Positions 1 through 7,822 of a stretch of DNA of 34,216 nt are shown here, piece by piece; position 1 is the stretch's first letter, and the number at the start of each line of letters is the position of its first letter. The translations under genes and the position numbers were made by a program. The stretch lies in the NCBI GenBank assembly GCA_009779975.1, contig WRAY01000024.1:1-34216 (forward strand), written 5' to 3'. The notes beneath the pieces are model-generated. The model did no database searches, had not been told where the DNA came from, and saw only the letters and a list, made by a program, of their open reading frames with translations. The stretch is from Bacillota bacterium. Its GTDB lineage: Bacteria > Bacillota > Clostridia > Christensenellales > Pumilibacteraceae.

Positions 1-89
1 CCTGCGACCAAGCCTATCAATACTGCTTTTAGTATCCCCTCCGTTCTCAGTCGGGAATAATACTTTTTGAACATTTCTTTTTCACTCAT
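1..89 (-). CDS. 5' end of a probable membrane protein (truncated by window edge)
   Basis: Only the first 29 codons are in the window. The reading begins MSEKEMFKKYYSRLRTEG and then turns hydrophobic (ILKAVLIGLVA), as in a short basic cytoplasmic tail followed by a first membrane helix. The ATG at 89 has a strong ribosome site (GGAGGAG, 7 nt upstream). It lies 106 bp downstream of an ECF sigma factor gene on the same strand. That position is often taken by an anti-sigma factor, so an anti-sigma or sigma-controlled membrane protein is a reasonable guess. The family cannot be recognised from this fragment. Confidence 0.6.
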   Translation of the reverse strand, partial: MSEKEMFKKYYSRLRTEGILKAVLIGLVA

Positions 90-195
90 AAATGTTCTCC
101 TCCTTTTTATTTCCTTTTTATATAATAGCGTTAGGAAACGACATATTATTAACATATAGGTGGCTGGAATCTCCCTCCTAGCAAGTTTCTACATT

Positions 196-675
196 CTATT
201 CACCTTCTTCTAAAAACCCTTTTAGTTTATCTCTTGCTCTTTCGAGTCTTTTGAAAATTGATGTTTCTTTTTTTTCAATGATATTTCCAATTTCTTTGGC
301 TGAAAAACCTTCATAGTAGTGCAAGAAAATAATGTCTCTATCAAGAGGTTTTAGTCTTTGAATGCACTCCATTACTTCAATATTGCTTTCATCAAAATTG
401 TATTTATGAACTGTTGTCTCATCAAGAGGGATGTTCTTTCGTAGTGAAGCAGACTTTTTTAAGTTTTTACACTTATTAATTGCTACCCTTATTAACCATG
501 CCTTGAGATGTTCTTCATTGATAATTTTCGGCTTTTTTAGAAGCGAGAAAAAAACTTCTTGCGTTATGTCTTCGGCATCTTCTTTGTTTTTTGCATGATA
601 AAAGGATATCCGAAAAATAAGGGTCGAATAATTATCAACAACATCATTAATCTTTTCATGAGTTAGAGTTATCAA
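196..675 (-). CDS. ECF-type RNA polymerase sigma factor
   Basis: The 159-residue protein has the two-domain layout of sigma-70 ECF factors. Region 2 is seen around residues 30-75 (DAEDITQEVFFSLLKK, then LKAWLIRVAINKCKN), and region 4 around 105-155 (LKPLDRDIIFLHYYEGFSAKEIGNII, then a recognition helix with FKRLERAR). It would direct RNA polymerase to promoters answering some envelope or stress signal. The start is probably TTG at 675, because AGGAG lies 5 nt upstream; a nearby ATG is out of frame and soon hits a stop. The next gene downstream begins with a membrane segment and could be its anti-sigma factor. The signal and regulon cannot be told from sequence. Confidence 0.9.
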   Translation of the reverse strand: MITLTHEKINDVVDNYSTLIFRISFYHAKNKEDAEDITQEVFFSLLKKPKIINEEHLKAWLIRVAINKCKNLKKSASLRKNIPLDETTVHKYNFDESNIEVMECIQRLKPLDRDIIFLHYYEGFSAKEIGNIIEKKETSIFKRLERARDKLKGFLEEGE

Positions 676-736
676 ACATGCTCCTATTAATAATACAATT
701 CAAAAAGACCAAACCTGACAACATTTTTTAAGATTT

Positions 737-2809
737 TTAAATTTTTTTCAAAAGGTCGTCTCTTTTTGTGATTTTTAATGCATATTTAATTAGTTCTTTG
801 TTTTTTGGGTTGCGGTATTGCAAAAGCGCTCGCTGCATTGCTTTTTCTTCTTTTGATTTCGCAACGAATATTTTTTTTAGAGTTTTGGGATTTAATTCAG
901 TGTGGAACATTGTGGTTGATAGTGTTCCCGGCGTTGGGTAAAAATCTTGGACTTGTTCGGGGTGATAATTAATTTCAAGAAGATATTCAAGCATTTTTAC
1001 TGCATCTTGCAATGTGCAACCGGGATGAGAAGACATGAAGTATGGGACGAGGAATTGGTTTTTGTCATGAAATGCGTTCAATGCTTTGAACTTTTTTGCA
1101 AACCTTTTGTAAGTTTCATGAGAAGGTTTGTTCATCACCTGCAAAACATTATCAGACACATGTTCGGGAGCAACTTTCAATTGACCGGATGTGTGATGAA
1201 GGACAAGTTCATTGAAGAATGTTTCATCTGTGTCTGCAAGAAGATGGTCAAATCGAATGCCGCTTCGAATGAATACTTTTTTGATACCTTTGATTTTTCT
1301 GGCACGACGAAGAATATTAAGGTAGTCGGAGTGAGATGTATTAAGGTTTTTGCAAATGCGAGTGCCGATGCATTCGGATTTACATGATTGGTGATTGGTG
1401 ATTGGTGATTGGTGTTTAGTGGATGGTAAATTAATTTGACAATCATCATTTCCTGCTCCTCGTTCCCCATGTCCTTTTTTACAGCCTGATTTGTAGAAAT
1501 TTGCACTGGGACCGCCGATGTCGTGAATATAGCCTTTGAAATCGGGACGAGTAGTTAGAGATTCGATTTCACTTATAATGCTATCTTCCGAGCGAGAAAT
1601 GATTTGTTTTCCTTGGTGAAATGTCAGGGCACAAAATGAACAGTTGCCGAAACAGCCTCTATGGGATGTTATTGAGAAACTGACTTCGTCAAGGGCTGGT
1701 ATGTGATTATATTTAGGATGACCTCTTTTTGTGAATGGGAGAGAGTAGACGAGATCCATTTGAGTAGATGTGATTGGTTCAGGGATAGGGTTGCAGATTA
1801 CATAGTGGTCGGCGGTCGGTGGTTGGTTGTCGGAATTTAATGAGGAATGAGGAATGAGGAATGAGAAATTGTTGTCAGATTTGTTTTGATGTTTAGAAGT
1901 AGTGCTTGTAGAAGCGGCTTTTGCACACCCGTTGTTTTGTTCGGCGTTCAGCAGCGGGCGGCAGAATGCCGCCCCTACAAGGTTGTCGATACCCCCGTCC
2001 CCTTGACAACTTGAATTGCTTAAGTTGTCGGAGGGACGGGAGTATCGACAACCTTGTTTTTGGATTATTCCTTTTTCGTGATTCTGCGACTGCATGAATG
2101 CTTTTGCATATAGCAACTTGTCGGACTTTACTTTCTCATATGAAGATATGGGCATGAATTTGTTTGTGGGACCTGATATTGCATTTTGTGCATCTATGTG
2201 CATATTTTCTTTTGTTGATAGATATGCCGTGCCTTTTAGGTCTTTCATTTTTGAAAGAGGGACGCCTTTATCTAGGAGGCGAAACATTTCGAATAGGACG
2301 GACTCGCCCATGCCATAGATTAGAAGGTCTATTTCGGCAGTTGCCAGTATTGACGGCATGACACTATTTGACCAGTAATCATAGTGGGCAAAACGGCGAA
2401 GGGATGCTTCAACTCCGCCGGCAATTTGAAAAATGTCAGGAAAATATTTTCTAAGGTTTTTGCTATAGACTGTCAATGCCCTGTCGGGGCGTTTTCCGTA
2501 AATTCCATTGTCGCTGTATTCATCTTTTGTTCGTTTGTTTAAAGCAACGGTGTAGTTATTGACCATGCTGTCAACAACACCGCTTGAAATTAAAAAAGCG
2601 TGCTTCGGCTCACCCAATTCACGATAATCTTTTTCATTTTGAGGCTGCGAGATAATCCCGACACTATATCCAAAACTCTCAACAAGGCGTGCAATCAAAG
2701 CATGACCAAAAGACGGGTGGTCGACATAAGCGTCACCTGTCACCATGATGAAATCGAGTTGAGAAATTCCCATCTCGTTTAATTCTGTTTTTGAAATTGG
2801 GAGGAACAT
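737..2809 (-). CDS. ygiQ: YgiQ family radical SAM protein carrying two in-frame repeat insertions
   Basis: The 690-residue protein (start chosen at ATG 2809, giving MFLPISKTEL) matches YgiQ/UPF0313. It has N-terminal LDFIMVTGDAYVDHPSFG, the radical SAM cluster RGCFGNCSFC (C386, C390, C393), and later GGPSANFY, KVAPEHVS and DFYPTPGTLSTTM. Its reaction is not established for the family. Two stretches do not belong to the family. Residues about 247-334 lie between SQNHEK and HYVICNP, and residues about 447-478 between SGCKK and ECIGTR. Both are translated repeat DNA (7-bp tandem arrays, a GGGCGGC palindrome and a long hairpin), yet the frame stays open throughout. The first insert is before the Fe-S motif and the second follows the GGP motif, at places where YgiQ proteins vary in length. 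No clear ribosome site is seen. Confidence 0.92.
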   Translation of the reverse strand: MFLPISKTELNEMGISQLDFIMVTGDAYVDHPSFGHALIARLVESFGYSVGIISQPQNEKDYRELGEPKHAFLISSGVVDSMVNNYTVALNKRTKDEYSDNGIYGKRPDRALTVYSKNLRKYFPDIFQIAGGVEASLRRFAHYDYWSNSVMPSILATAEIDLLIYGMGESVLFEMFRLLDKGVPLSKMKDLKGTAYLSTKENMHIDAQNAISGPTNKFMPISSYEKVKSDKLLYAKAFMQSQNHEKGIIQKQGCRYSRPSDNLSNSSCQGDGGIDNLVGAAFCRPLLNAEQNNGCAKAASTSTTSKHQNKSDNNFSFLIPHSSLNSDNQPPTADHYVICNPIPEPITSTQMDLVYSLPFTKRGHPKYNHIPALDEVSFSITSHRGCFGNCSFCALTFHQGKQIISRSEDSIISEIESLTTRPDFKGYIHDIGGPSANFYKSGCKKGHGERGAGNDDCQINLPSTKHQSPITNHQSCKSECIGTRICKNLNTSHSDYLNILRRARKIKGIKKVFIRSGIRFDHLLADTDETFFNELVLHHTSGQLKVAPEHVSDNVLQVMNKPSHETYKRFAKKFKALNAFHDKNQFLVPYFMSSHPGCTLQDAVKMLEYLLEINYHPEQVQDFYPTPGTLSTTMFHTELNPKTLKKIFVAKSKEEKAMQRALLQYRNPKNKELIKYALKITKRDDLLKKI
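1385..1440. repeat. Heptamer array with AT core inside ygiQ
   Basis: The plus strand reads GGTGATT four to five times in a row, followed by GGATGGTAAATTAATTTGAC. In the ygiQ frame this gives QINLPSTKHQSPITNHQS. The same peptide pattern (KINLSSITNRQSPTANH) occurs in the Era part of the gene at 15198-16634, so both are copies of one element. Confidence 0.9.
1804..1870. repeat. Two-type heptamer array inside ygiQ
   Basis: About nine consecutive 7-bp units are read on the plus strand. The first group resembles GTGGTCG/GCGGTCG/GTGGTTG, and then GAATTTA leads into ATGAGGA repeated three times. In the ygiQ frame this encodes FLIPHSSLNSDNQPPTADH. There is no stop codon on the coding strand in any register of the repeat. 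Confidence 0.85.
1956..2056. repeat. GGGCGGC palindrome joined to a 24-bp inverted repeat, inside ygiQ
   Basis: GGGCGGC/GCCGCCC arms at 1956-1962 and 1968-1974 enclose AGAAT and are followed by CTACA. Directly adjoining is an inverted repeat with arms 1978-2001 and 2033-2056, 23 of 24 positions matching. It contains a second, inner 8-bp hairpin (GACAACTT 2005-2012, AAGTTGTC 2022-2029). The whole block is translated in ygiQ, giving a stretch with VGAAFCRPLLNAE. Confidence 0.88.
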
Positions 2810-2837
2810 GCTTTGATTAGTGGGCAACGATTCACAT

Positions 2838-2886
2838 TGTGCGGGCGATTTAATCGAAGACCGCAGAACGCCTAATCGCCCTTACA
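2838..2886. repeat. GGGCGATT...AATCGCCC palindromic element upstream of ygiQ
   Basis: GCGGGCGATTTAATCG is followed about 15 bp later by CGCCTAATCGCCCTTACA. The arms GGGCGATT and AATCGCCC pair, and the element ends in a TTACA relative of the CTACA end seen in other copies. It lies in the 152-bp gap between ygiQ and the GNAT gene. Confidence 0.6.
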
Positions 2887-2961
2887 ACATTTTGACGAAT
2901 TTTATGATACTAAATTTTACTGCAATAGCGTTAATTGAACACCCAAACAATATTTTGTTTT

Positions 2962-3420
2962 TTAGATATACATTGAATATTTGATGGTTTTTTGTTTCAT
3001 GTTTTGTTTTTCATAGAATTTTATTGCTGCAATGTTTTCGGGAGAAACAGTTAGTTCTAGGGCAGTGCAGTGTAGTTCTTTTGCCTTATCTTTTGCAAAG
3101 TTCATAAGGGTTTGCCCTATACCCTTGTTGTGATGGTTTTTATCAACTACCAGCATATCTACTAGAAGAGTTTTGTGGTTATAGGTTACATATGAATTTT
3201 TTTCTAACACTTTTAGAGCAATATAGCCAAGAATCATTTCGTCATTTTTATAGACAAAAATTTCTTTTTTTAAAATCATTGAATTGAAATCGTCAAAAGA
3301 TATTGGGAATTCACAAGGTTTAAAAATATCGGGACGATATTCAATGTGTTGATTTTGAACTTGACTGACAATTTCAGTTATGCGAGAAAAGTCCGTTCTT
3401 TTAGGGATTTCAATTTTCAT
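2962..3420 (-). CDS. GNAT family N-acetyltransferase
   Basis: The 152-residue protein has the normal length for a single GNAT domain. It would move an acetyl group from acetyl-CoA to an amine. The acetyl-CoA loop is seen as HHNKGIGQTLM (around residues 95-105), preceded by the beta strand LLVDMLVVD. It is followed by the C-terminal ALELTVSPENIAAIKFYEKQNMKQK typical of the RimI-like fold. The substrate cannot be told. No Shine-Dalgarno sequence precedes the ATG at 3420. The gene stands alone between repeat-bearing gaps, and context gives no clue to its role. Confidence 0.88.
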   Translation of the reverse strand: MKIEIPKRTDFSRITEIVSQVQNQHIEYRPDIFKPCEFPISFDDFNSMILKKEIFVYKNDEMILGYIALKVLEKNSYVTYNHKTLLVDMLVVDKNHHNKGIGQTLMNFAKDKAKELHCTALELTVSPENIAAIKFYEKQNMKQKTIKYSMYI

Positions 3421-3527
3421 AGTTTTGTTAGCGTTTAAGTTTATTCGGGCAACAGGTTGCCGCTCCTACATTTTTTTCTGTTTAATTATTTGGGTTCGCA
3501 TTTCTCTCCCCGTCAAGTAATTTTTTT

Positions 3528-3656
3528 GGCACACCTAAATACCCACTCTATGTCATGGGGACAGGCACCTTGATTGAAAAATGCAAGATTTTTCAACCCC
3601 TTCGGGGCACTATCGTGTCAAGGAGTCAGTCCCCATGACATTCCGTTAGGTGTGCC
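3528..3656. mobile_element. Folded mobile-like element with terminal inverted repeats, copy 1
   Basis: Outer inverted ends GGCACACCTAA (3528-3538) and TTAGGTGTGCC (3646-3656) pair perfectly. Inside, GTCATGGGGAC (3552-3562) pairs with GTCCCCATGAC (3629-3639). Further in are a hairpin TTGAAAAAT/ATTTTTCAA (3574-3582 with 3588-3596) and a small CCCC-TTC-GGGG hairpin (3597-3607). A second copy runs off the right end of the window. It carries no gene, so any movement would need enzymes encoded elsewhere. Confidence 0.8.
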
Positions 3657-3700
3657 CCTCAGACATCATGCCCCTACCAATAGAACCAAGTTTATCCCCA

Positions 3701-3726
3701 TTGTAGGGGCGGCAACCTGCCGCCCG
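3701..3726. repeat. TGTAGGGGCGGC...GCCGCCC palindromic repeat
   Basis: TTGTAGGGGCGGC is followed by AACCT and then GCCGCCCG. It is a typical copy of the GGGCGG family, about 27 bp downstream of the purL stop codon, where it could also fold in the transcript end. Confidence 0.85.
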
Positions 3727-3752
3727 AAATGAGCGTTATTCAATTTTGGATA

Positions 3753-6700
3753 TTACTTAAAATACTCAACCCCTGCTTTGAAGACTTCCATATCAAAGTT
3801 TGCATCGATGTTTTTCATCAAATTCTTTCCGACTCTCTCGGAGTGTCCCATTTTGCCGAGAATTCTGCCGTCGGGACTGGTTATGCCTTCGATTGAATAG
3901 AGGGCACCTGTTGGGTTGAATGGTGCGGTGTTTGTGACGACACCACAAGGATAGCAGTATTGGGTTGCTATTTGACCGTTTTCAATTAGTTTTTTGAAGT
4001 GGTCGTCATTGCAGACAAACTTGCCTTCTCCGTTTGATTTCGGGACGGCGAAAACATCACCTACTTTCACATTTCTTAACCATGGTGAAAGGTTTGAGGC
4101 AACTTTAATATATGACACGGTTGTCACATGACGAGAAATATTATTATAGGTCAAGGTTGGCGAATCATCGTCCATTGGCTTAATATGACCATATGGTAAT
4201 AAGCCCATTTTAACTAAGGCTTGAAAACCGTTGCAAATTCCGATTGCAAGTCCGTCTCTTTTGTAGAGAAGGTTGTGAACTTCTTCGGAAATGCGTGGAT
4301 TTAGAAATGTTGTTGCGATAAATTTTCCGCTGCCATCAGGTTCGTCTCCGCCCGAAAATCCTCCGGGGAATGCAATGATTTGGCTGTTTTTAATGCGTTT
4401 TGTAATTTCTGCGACAGACTCTTCAATATCCTTTTTTGAACGATTTTTGACAACAAAAATATCAACTTCCGCTCCGGCTTCTAAAAACGGGCGTGCGGTG
4501 TCGTATTCACAATTTGTTCCCGGAAAACATGGAATGAACACTTTTGGAGATTTTGTTTTAAATTTTTTCTTTGGAGTGATTATTTTTTTAGTATTGAATT
4601 CCAATGGCTTAACTTCGCCGGTGTTTGGAACAGTTTGAGGAAAAATATTTTCAAATGTTCCGTTAAATGCTTTTAATGCGTCCTCTAATGAGAGTTTTTC
4701 ATTTCCGAATATGAATTCTTTTTCTTCTGTTGTTTCGCCGATAAACTCTAGGTCATAGCCGATAAAGTCTTCTTCATCGTCTATTGCGATTAAAATATCA
4801 CCGAGTTGCGGAGAAAATAGGTCTGGTTTAGTGCCAGCAAATTTGAAGCCCAGTTCTTCTCCAAAGCATGATTTTGCGATTGCTGACACTGCTCCGCCGC
4901 TTTCAACCATAGTTGCAAATTTGACATGACCTCTTTTAATTTCGCCATGCAAGAGATTCAAAAAGTCTTTTAAATTTTCAAAATCTACAACACCAAATTT
5001 GTCTTTTTTGAGGGCATAGCGATAAACTCTTTGTCCGCTTTTTTTCAAAACATTTGAAATAATTTCTTCTGCATTTGCAATTCCCAGTGCGAATGAAATC
5101 AAAGTCGGAGGAACATTCAATTTTTCAAATGTTCCGCTCATGCTGTCTTTTCCGCCGATTGCACCGAGTTCTAGTTGAAGTTGGGCGTAGAGTGCGCCAA
5201 GAAGTGCCGAAAGAGGTTTGCCCCATTTTTTCTCATCATTGCCAAGTCTTTCAAAATATTCTTGGAAAGTGAGGCGGATTGACGAGAGCGGCGCTCCTGT
5301 CAAAACTACTTTAATGACCGATAGAATCACTGAATACATCGCACCGATATATGGCGATTGTTCCATTAAATATGGGTCAAAGCCCCAACTTGCGACAGTT
5401 GCTGTGTTTGTTTTTCCTTTTGCTAAAGGAAGTAGCGCCGCCATTGCAATAGCGGGAGTGTTTTGAGTTTTGCCTCCGAATGGGACGAGAACTGAGCCTG
5501 CTCCGATTGTCGAGTCAAACATTTCAATCATGCCTTTTCTTGATGCTGTGTTGGGTGATGAGAGTAATGTTTTTAATGCATTTGAATAGTTTTTTTTCTT
5601 GAAATAACTGCTAATCTCATCACGCATAGTGCTAAAATATATCGGAGGAACATCTTCAATTCTTGCTTGGGTTACTTGTCTTGCTCCGTTTGAGTCAAGA
5701 AATTTTCTCGGGATGTCAACTATCATTTTTCCGGAGTGAAACATTCTAAGAGTGTTAGTGTCAGTGACGGTTGCGACATGAGTTGCGTCAAGATTTTCTT
5801 CGTCTGCTAATTTTTTTAAAGTGTCAGCATCATTTTTTGAAATAACGACCGCCATTCTTTCTTGGCTCTCGCTTGTTGCAATTTCGGTCGCACTAAGTCC
5901 TGAGTATTTTTTCGGAACATTGTCTAAGAATATGTCTAAGCCGTCTGCTAACTCGCCGATCGCAACACAAACTCCACCTGCCCCGAAGTCATTACATTTT
6001 TTGATTAGTTTTTGAACGGATGGATTTCTAAAAAGTCTTTGAATTTTTCTCTCAACTATCGGGTTTCCTTTTTGGACTTCCGCTCCGCATGTTGAAAGGC
6101 TGTCAGCGGTGTGGGATTTTGATGAGCCTGTTGCCCCTCCGCAGCCGTCTCTTCCTGTTTCACCGCCAATTAACATGATGACATCACCTGTTTCGGGCTT
6201 TAACCTTTTGACATTTTCCGCTTTTGCTGCCGCAACAACAAAGCCGCATTCCAATCGTTTTGCTAAATACCCGCTATGATAGACTTCGTCAACAATACCT
6301 GTCGCAAGTCCGATTTGATTGCCATAGGACGAGAAGCCTTCCGCTGCTTTTTGTGAAATTACTCTTTGAGGAAGTTTCCCTTTTATGGTTTTTTCAAATG
6401 ATGAGTTGATGTCAGCAGCACCCGAAATTCGCATTGCTTGATAGACATATGCACGACCTGAGAGCGGATCACGAATTGCCCCCCCTAAACATGTTGCCGC
6501 TCCGCCAAAAGGTTCAATCTCCGTTGGATGGTTGTGGGTTTCGTTTTTGAACATGACTAGAAAATCTTCTTCCTCATCATCAACTAAGGCTTTGACTTTG
6601 ATTGAGCAAGCGTTTATTTCGTCGCTTTCTTCAACATTGTTTAAGATGCCCTCCCTTTTAAGTTCTCTTGCCCCCATAGTCGCAATGTCCATTAGGCATG

Positions 6701-7502
6701 GAAATTTGTCTATTTTTCCTTCATGATGTTTGTTGAAAAGTCGGATATATTCGTTGTAGGTTTCTTGAATTTGTGGAATTTTTGATTTTATCACAACCTT
6801 TTCAAGATGAGTTAAAAAGGTGGTGTGACGGCAGTGGTCTGACCAATAAGTGTCTATAATTTTCATCTCGGTGTCAGTTGGATTGCGTCTTTGAGCACGA
6901 TAATGCGCTTGAATGAATTTTAAGTCATTTAATGTCAAGGCTGAACCGCTGTCAATATGATATTGTTTTAGTTGCTCGGTTGAAAAATCAATAAAATTCT
7001 CAATCATATAAACAGGTTGAGGCTGGGGCACTTTTAACTCAAGTGTGTCAGGCATAGAATGCTGAGCAAGCCTCATTTCAACAGGGTTGATAAGGTGTTT
7101 TTTTATTCTCTCGAGTTCTTCCTCGTTTGCTCCTTGCACTGCATAAATCGTAGCACAACGCACTATCGGCCGTTCTTTCATGGAAAGTAGTTGAACACAT
7201 TGCTCTGCACTATCTGCTCGTTGATCATACTGCCCCGGCAAATATTCAATACCAAAAATTGAGTAGGAAGGAATCTCGAGTTCATTTGATTCAATGACGG
7301 TGTCAACAGGAGGTTCCGAAAAAATGCTCGTTAATGCTTTTGAATAAGTTTCCTCATCAATTCCTTGAACATCGTAACGCAAAAACACTCTGACATCGGA
7401 AAGAGTTAGGTTAAGAAGTGAATTCAATTCACTTTTAAGTTTTTTTGATTTTTGATTAAAGTTTTCTTTCTTTTCAACAAATATTCTTTTAATGTTATTC
7501 AT
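3753..7502 (-). CDS. purL: Phosphoribosylformylglycinamidine synthase, single-chain long form
   Basis: PurL converts FGAR to FGAM using glutamine and ATP, the fourth step of IMP synthesis. At 1249 residues it is the long form that carries its own glutaminase, so separate PurQ and PurS are not needed. An N-terminal PurS-like part is followed by the linker with DTYWSDHCRHTTF (around 220). Two AIR-synthase-type halves follow, with KNETHNHPTEIEPFGGAATCLGG and GGKDSMSG. The glutaminase begins near 985, with FIPCFPGTNCEYDTARP, FPGGFSGGDEPDGSG and the nucleophile Cys in GICNGFQAL. The ATG at 7502 has AGGA 8 nt upstream. It lies downstream of purD across a 312-bp repeat cluster and is the last purine gene of this group. 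Confidence 0.97.
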   Translation of the reverse strand: MNNIKRIFVEKKENFNQKSKKLKSELNSLLNLTLSDVRVFLRYDVQGIDEETYSKALTSIFSEPPVDTVIESNELEIPSYSIFGIEYLPGQYDQRADSAEQCVQLLSMKERPIVRCATIYAVQGANEEELERIKKHLINPVEMRLAQHSMPDTLELKVPQPQPVYMIENFIDFSTEQLKQYHIDSGSALTLNDLKFIQAHYRAQRRNPTDTEMKIIDTYWSDHCRHTTFLTHLEKVVIKSKIPQIQETYNEYIRLFNKHHEGKIDKFPCLMDIATMGARELKREGILNNVEESDEINACSIKVKALVDDEEEDFLVMFKNETHNHPTEIEPFGGAATCLGGAIRDPLSGRAYVYQAMRISGAADINSSFEKTIKGKLPQRVISQKAAEGFSSYGNQIGLATGIVDEVYHSGYLAKRLECGFVVAAAKAENVKRLKPETGDVIMLIGGETGRDGCGGATGSSKSHTADSLSTCGAEVQKGNPIVERKIQRLFRNPSVQKLIKKCNDFGAGGVCVAIGELADGLDIFLDNVPKKYSGLSATEIATSESQERMAVVISKNDADTLKKLADEENLDATHVATVTDTNTLRMFHSGKMIVDIPRKFLDSNGARQVTQARIEDVPPIYFSTMRDEISSYFKKKNYSNALKTLLSSPNTASRKGMIEMFDSTIGAGSVLVPFGGKTQNTPAIAMAALLPLAKGKTNTATVASWGFDPYLMEQSPYIGAMYSVILSVIKVVLTGAPLSSIRLTFQEYFERLGNDEKKWGKPLSALLGALYAQLQLELGAIGGKDSMSGTFEKLNVPPTLISFALGIANAEEIISNVLKKSGQRVYRYALKKDKFGVVDFENLKDFLNLLHGEIKRGHVKFATMVESGGAVSAIAKSCFGEELGFKFAGTKPDLFSPQLGDILIAIDDEEDFIGYDLEFIGETTEEKEFIFGNEKLSLEDALKAFNGTFENIFPQTVPNTGEVKPLEFNTKKIITPKKKFKTKSPKVFIPCFPGTNCEYDTARPFLEAGAEVDIFVVKNRSKKDIEESVAEITKRIKNSQIIAFPGGFSGGDEPDGSGKFIATTFLNPRISEEVHNLLYKRDGLAIGICNGFQALVKMGLLPYGHIKPMDDDSPTLTYNNISRHVTTVSYIKVASNLSPWLRNVKVGDVFAVPKSNGEGKFVCNDDHFKKLIENGQIATQYCYPCGVVTNTAPFNPTGALYSIEGITSPDGRILGKMGHSERVGKNLMKNIDANFDMEVFKAGVEYFK

Positions 7503-7530
7503 GATTTTTTCCTAGTAGTTGGTTTTTTTT

Positions 7531-7822
7531 CAGGCGGGCGGCAGAATGCCGCCCCTACATTTTTTTGTTGTTTTTTGCTCGGGCTCGCAATGCTCACCCC
7601 TACATTGGTTTGTCGTTATGAAAATTGTAGGGGCGGGCATTGACCGCCCGTTGTTTGGTTTTGTTATGTTATCGTGATAATTTTTTAACATTATTCGGGC
7701 AGTCAGTGCCCGCCCCTACAGTATTTTTATTCCATTTGAAAAGCGAAAACATAAATTGTAGGGGCGGCAATCTGCCGCCCGCAACTTATTTTGTGACGCT
7801 GTGGGTGCCGTCCCCTACAATT
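7531..7822. repeat. Cluster of six palindromic GGGCGG-family repeats between purD and purL
   Basis: Copies are seen at about 7535-7560, 7577-7602, 7626-7651, 7693-7720, 7757-7783 and a partial one at 7801-7820. Each has a CTACA or TGTAG end and short inverted arms (for example GGGCGGC/GCCGCCC or GGGCGG/CCGCCC), and they occur in both orientations. Sequences between copies are AT-rich. The purD stop codon (TAG) is formed by the TGTAG end of the rightmost copy. This gap of about 310 bp has no other gene. Confidence 0.9.

Larger units (their letters stand above)
3421..3752. other. Gene-free, repeat-filled gap between GNAT gene and purL
   Basis: About 330 bp with no credible coding frame. It holds a degenerate palindrome (CGGGCAACAGGTTGCCG then CTCCTACA, about 3445-3470), the folded element at 3528-3656 and another GGGCGGC palindrome at 3701-3726. 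No clear promoter was seen. Confidence 0.75.

Noticed and set aside
947-1387. 146-residue plus-strand frame within ygiQ
   Set aside because: It is antisense to conserved radical SAM sequence and its composition is that of a shadow frame.
1385-1440. Tandem repeats as a possible CRISPR array
   Set aside because: Units are 7 bp with no spacers, and no cas gene is present.
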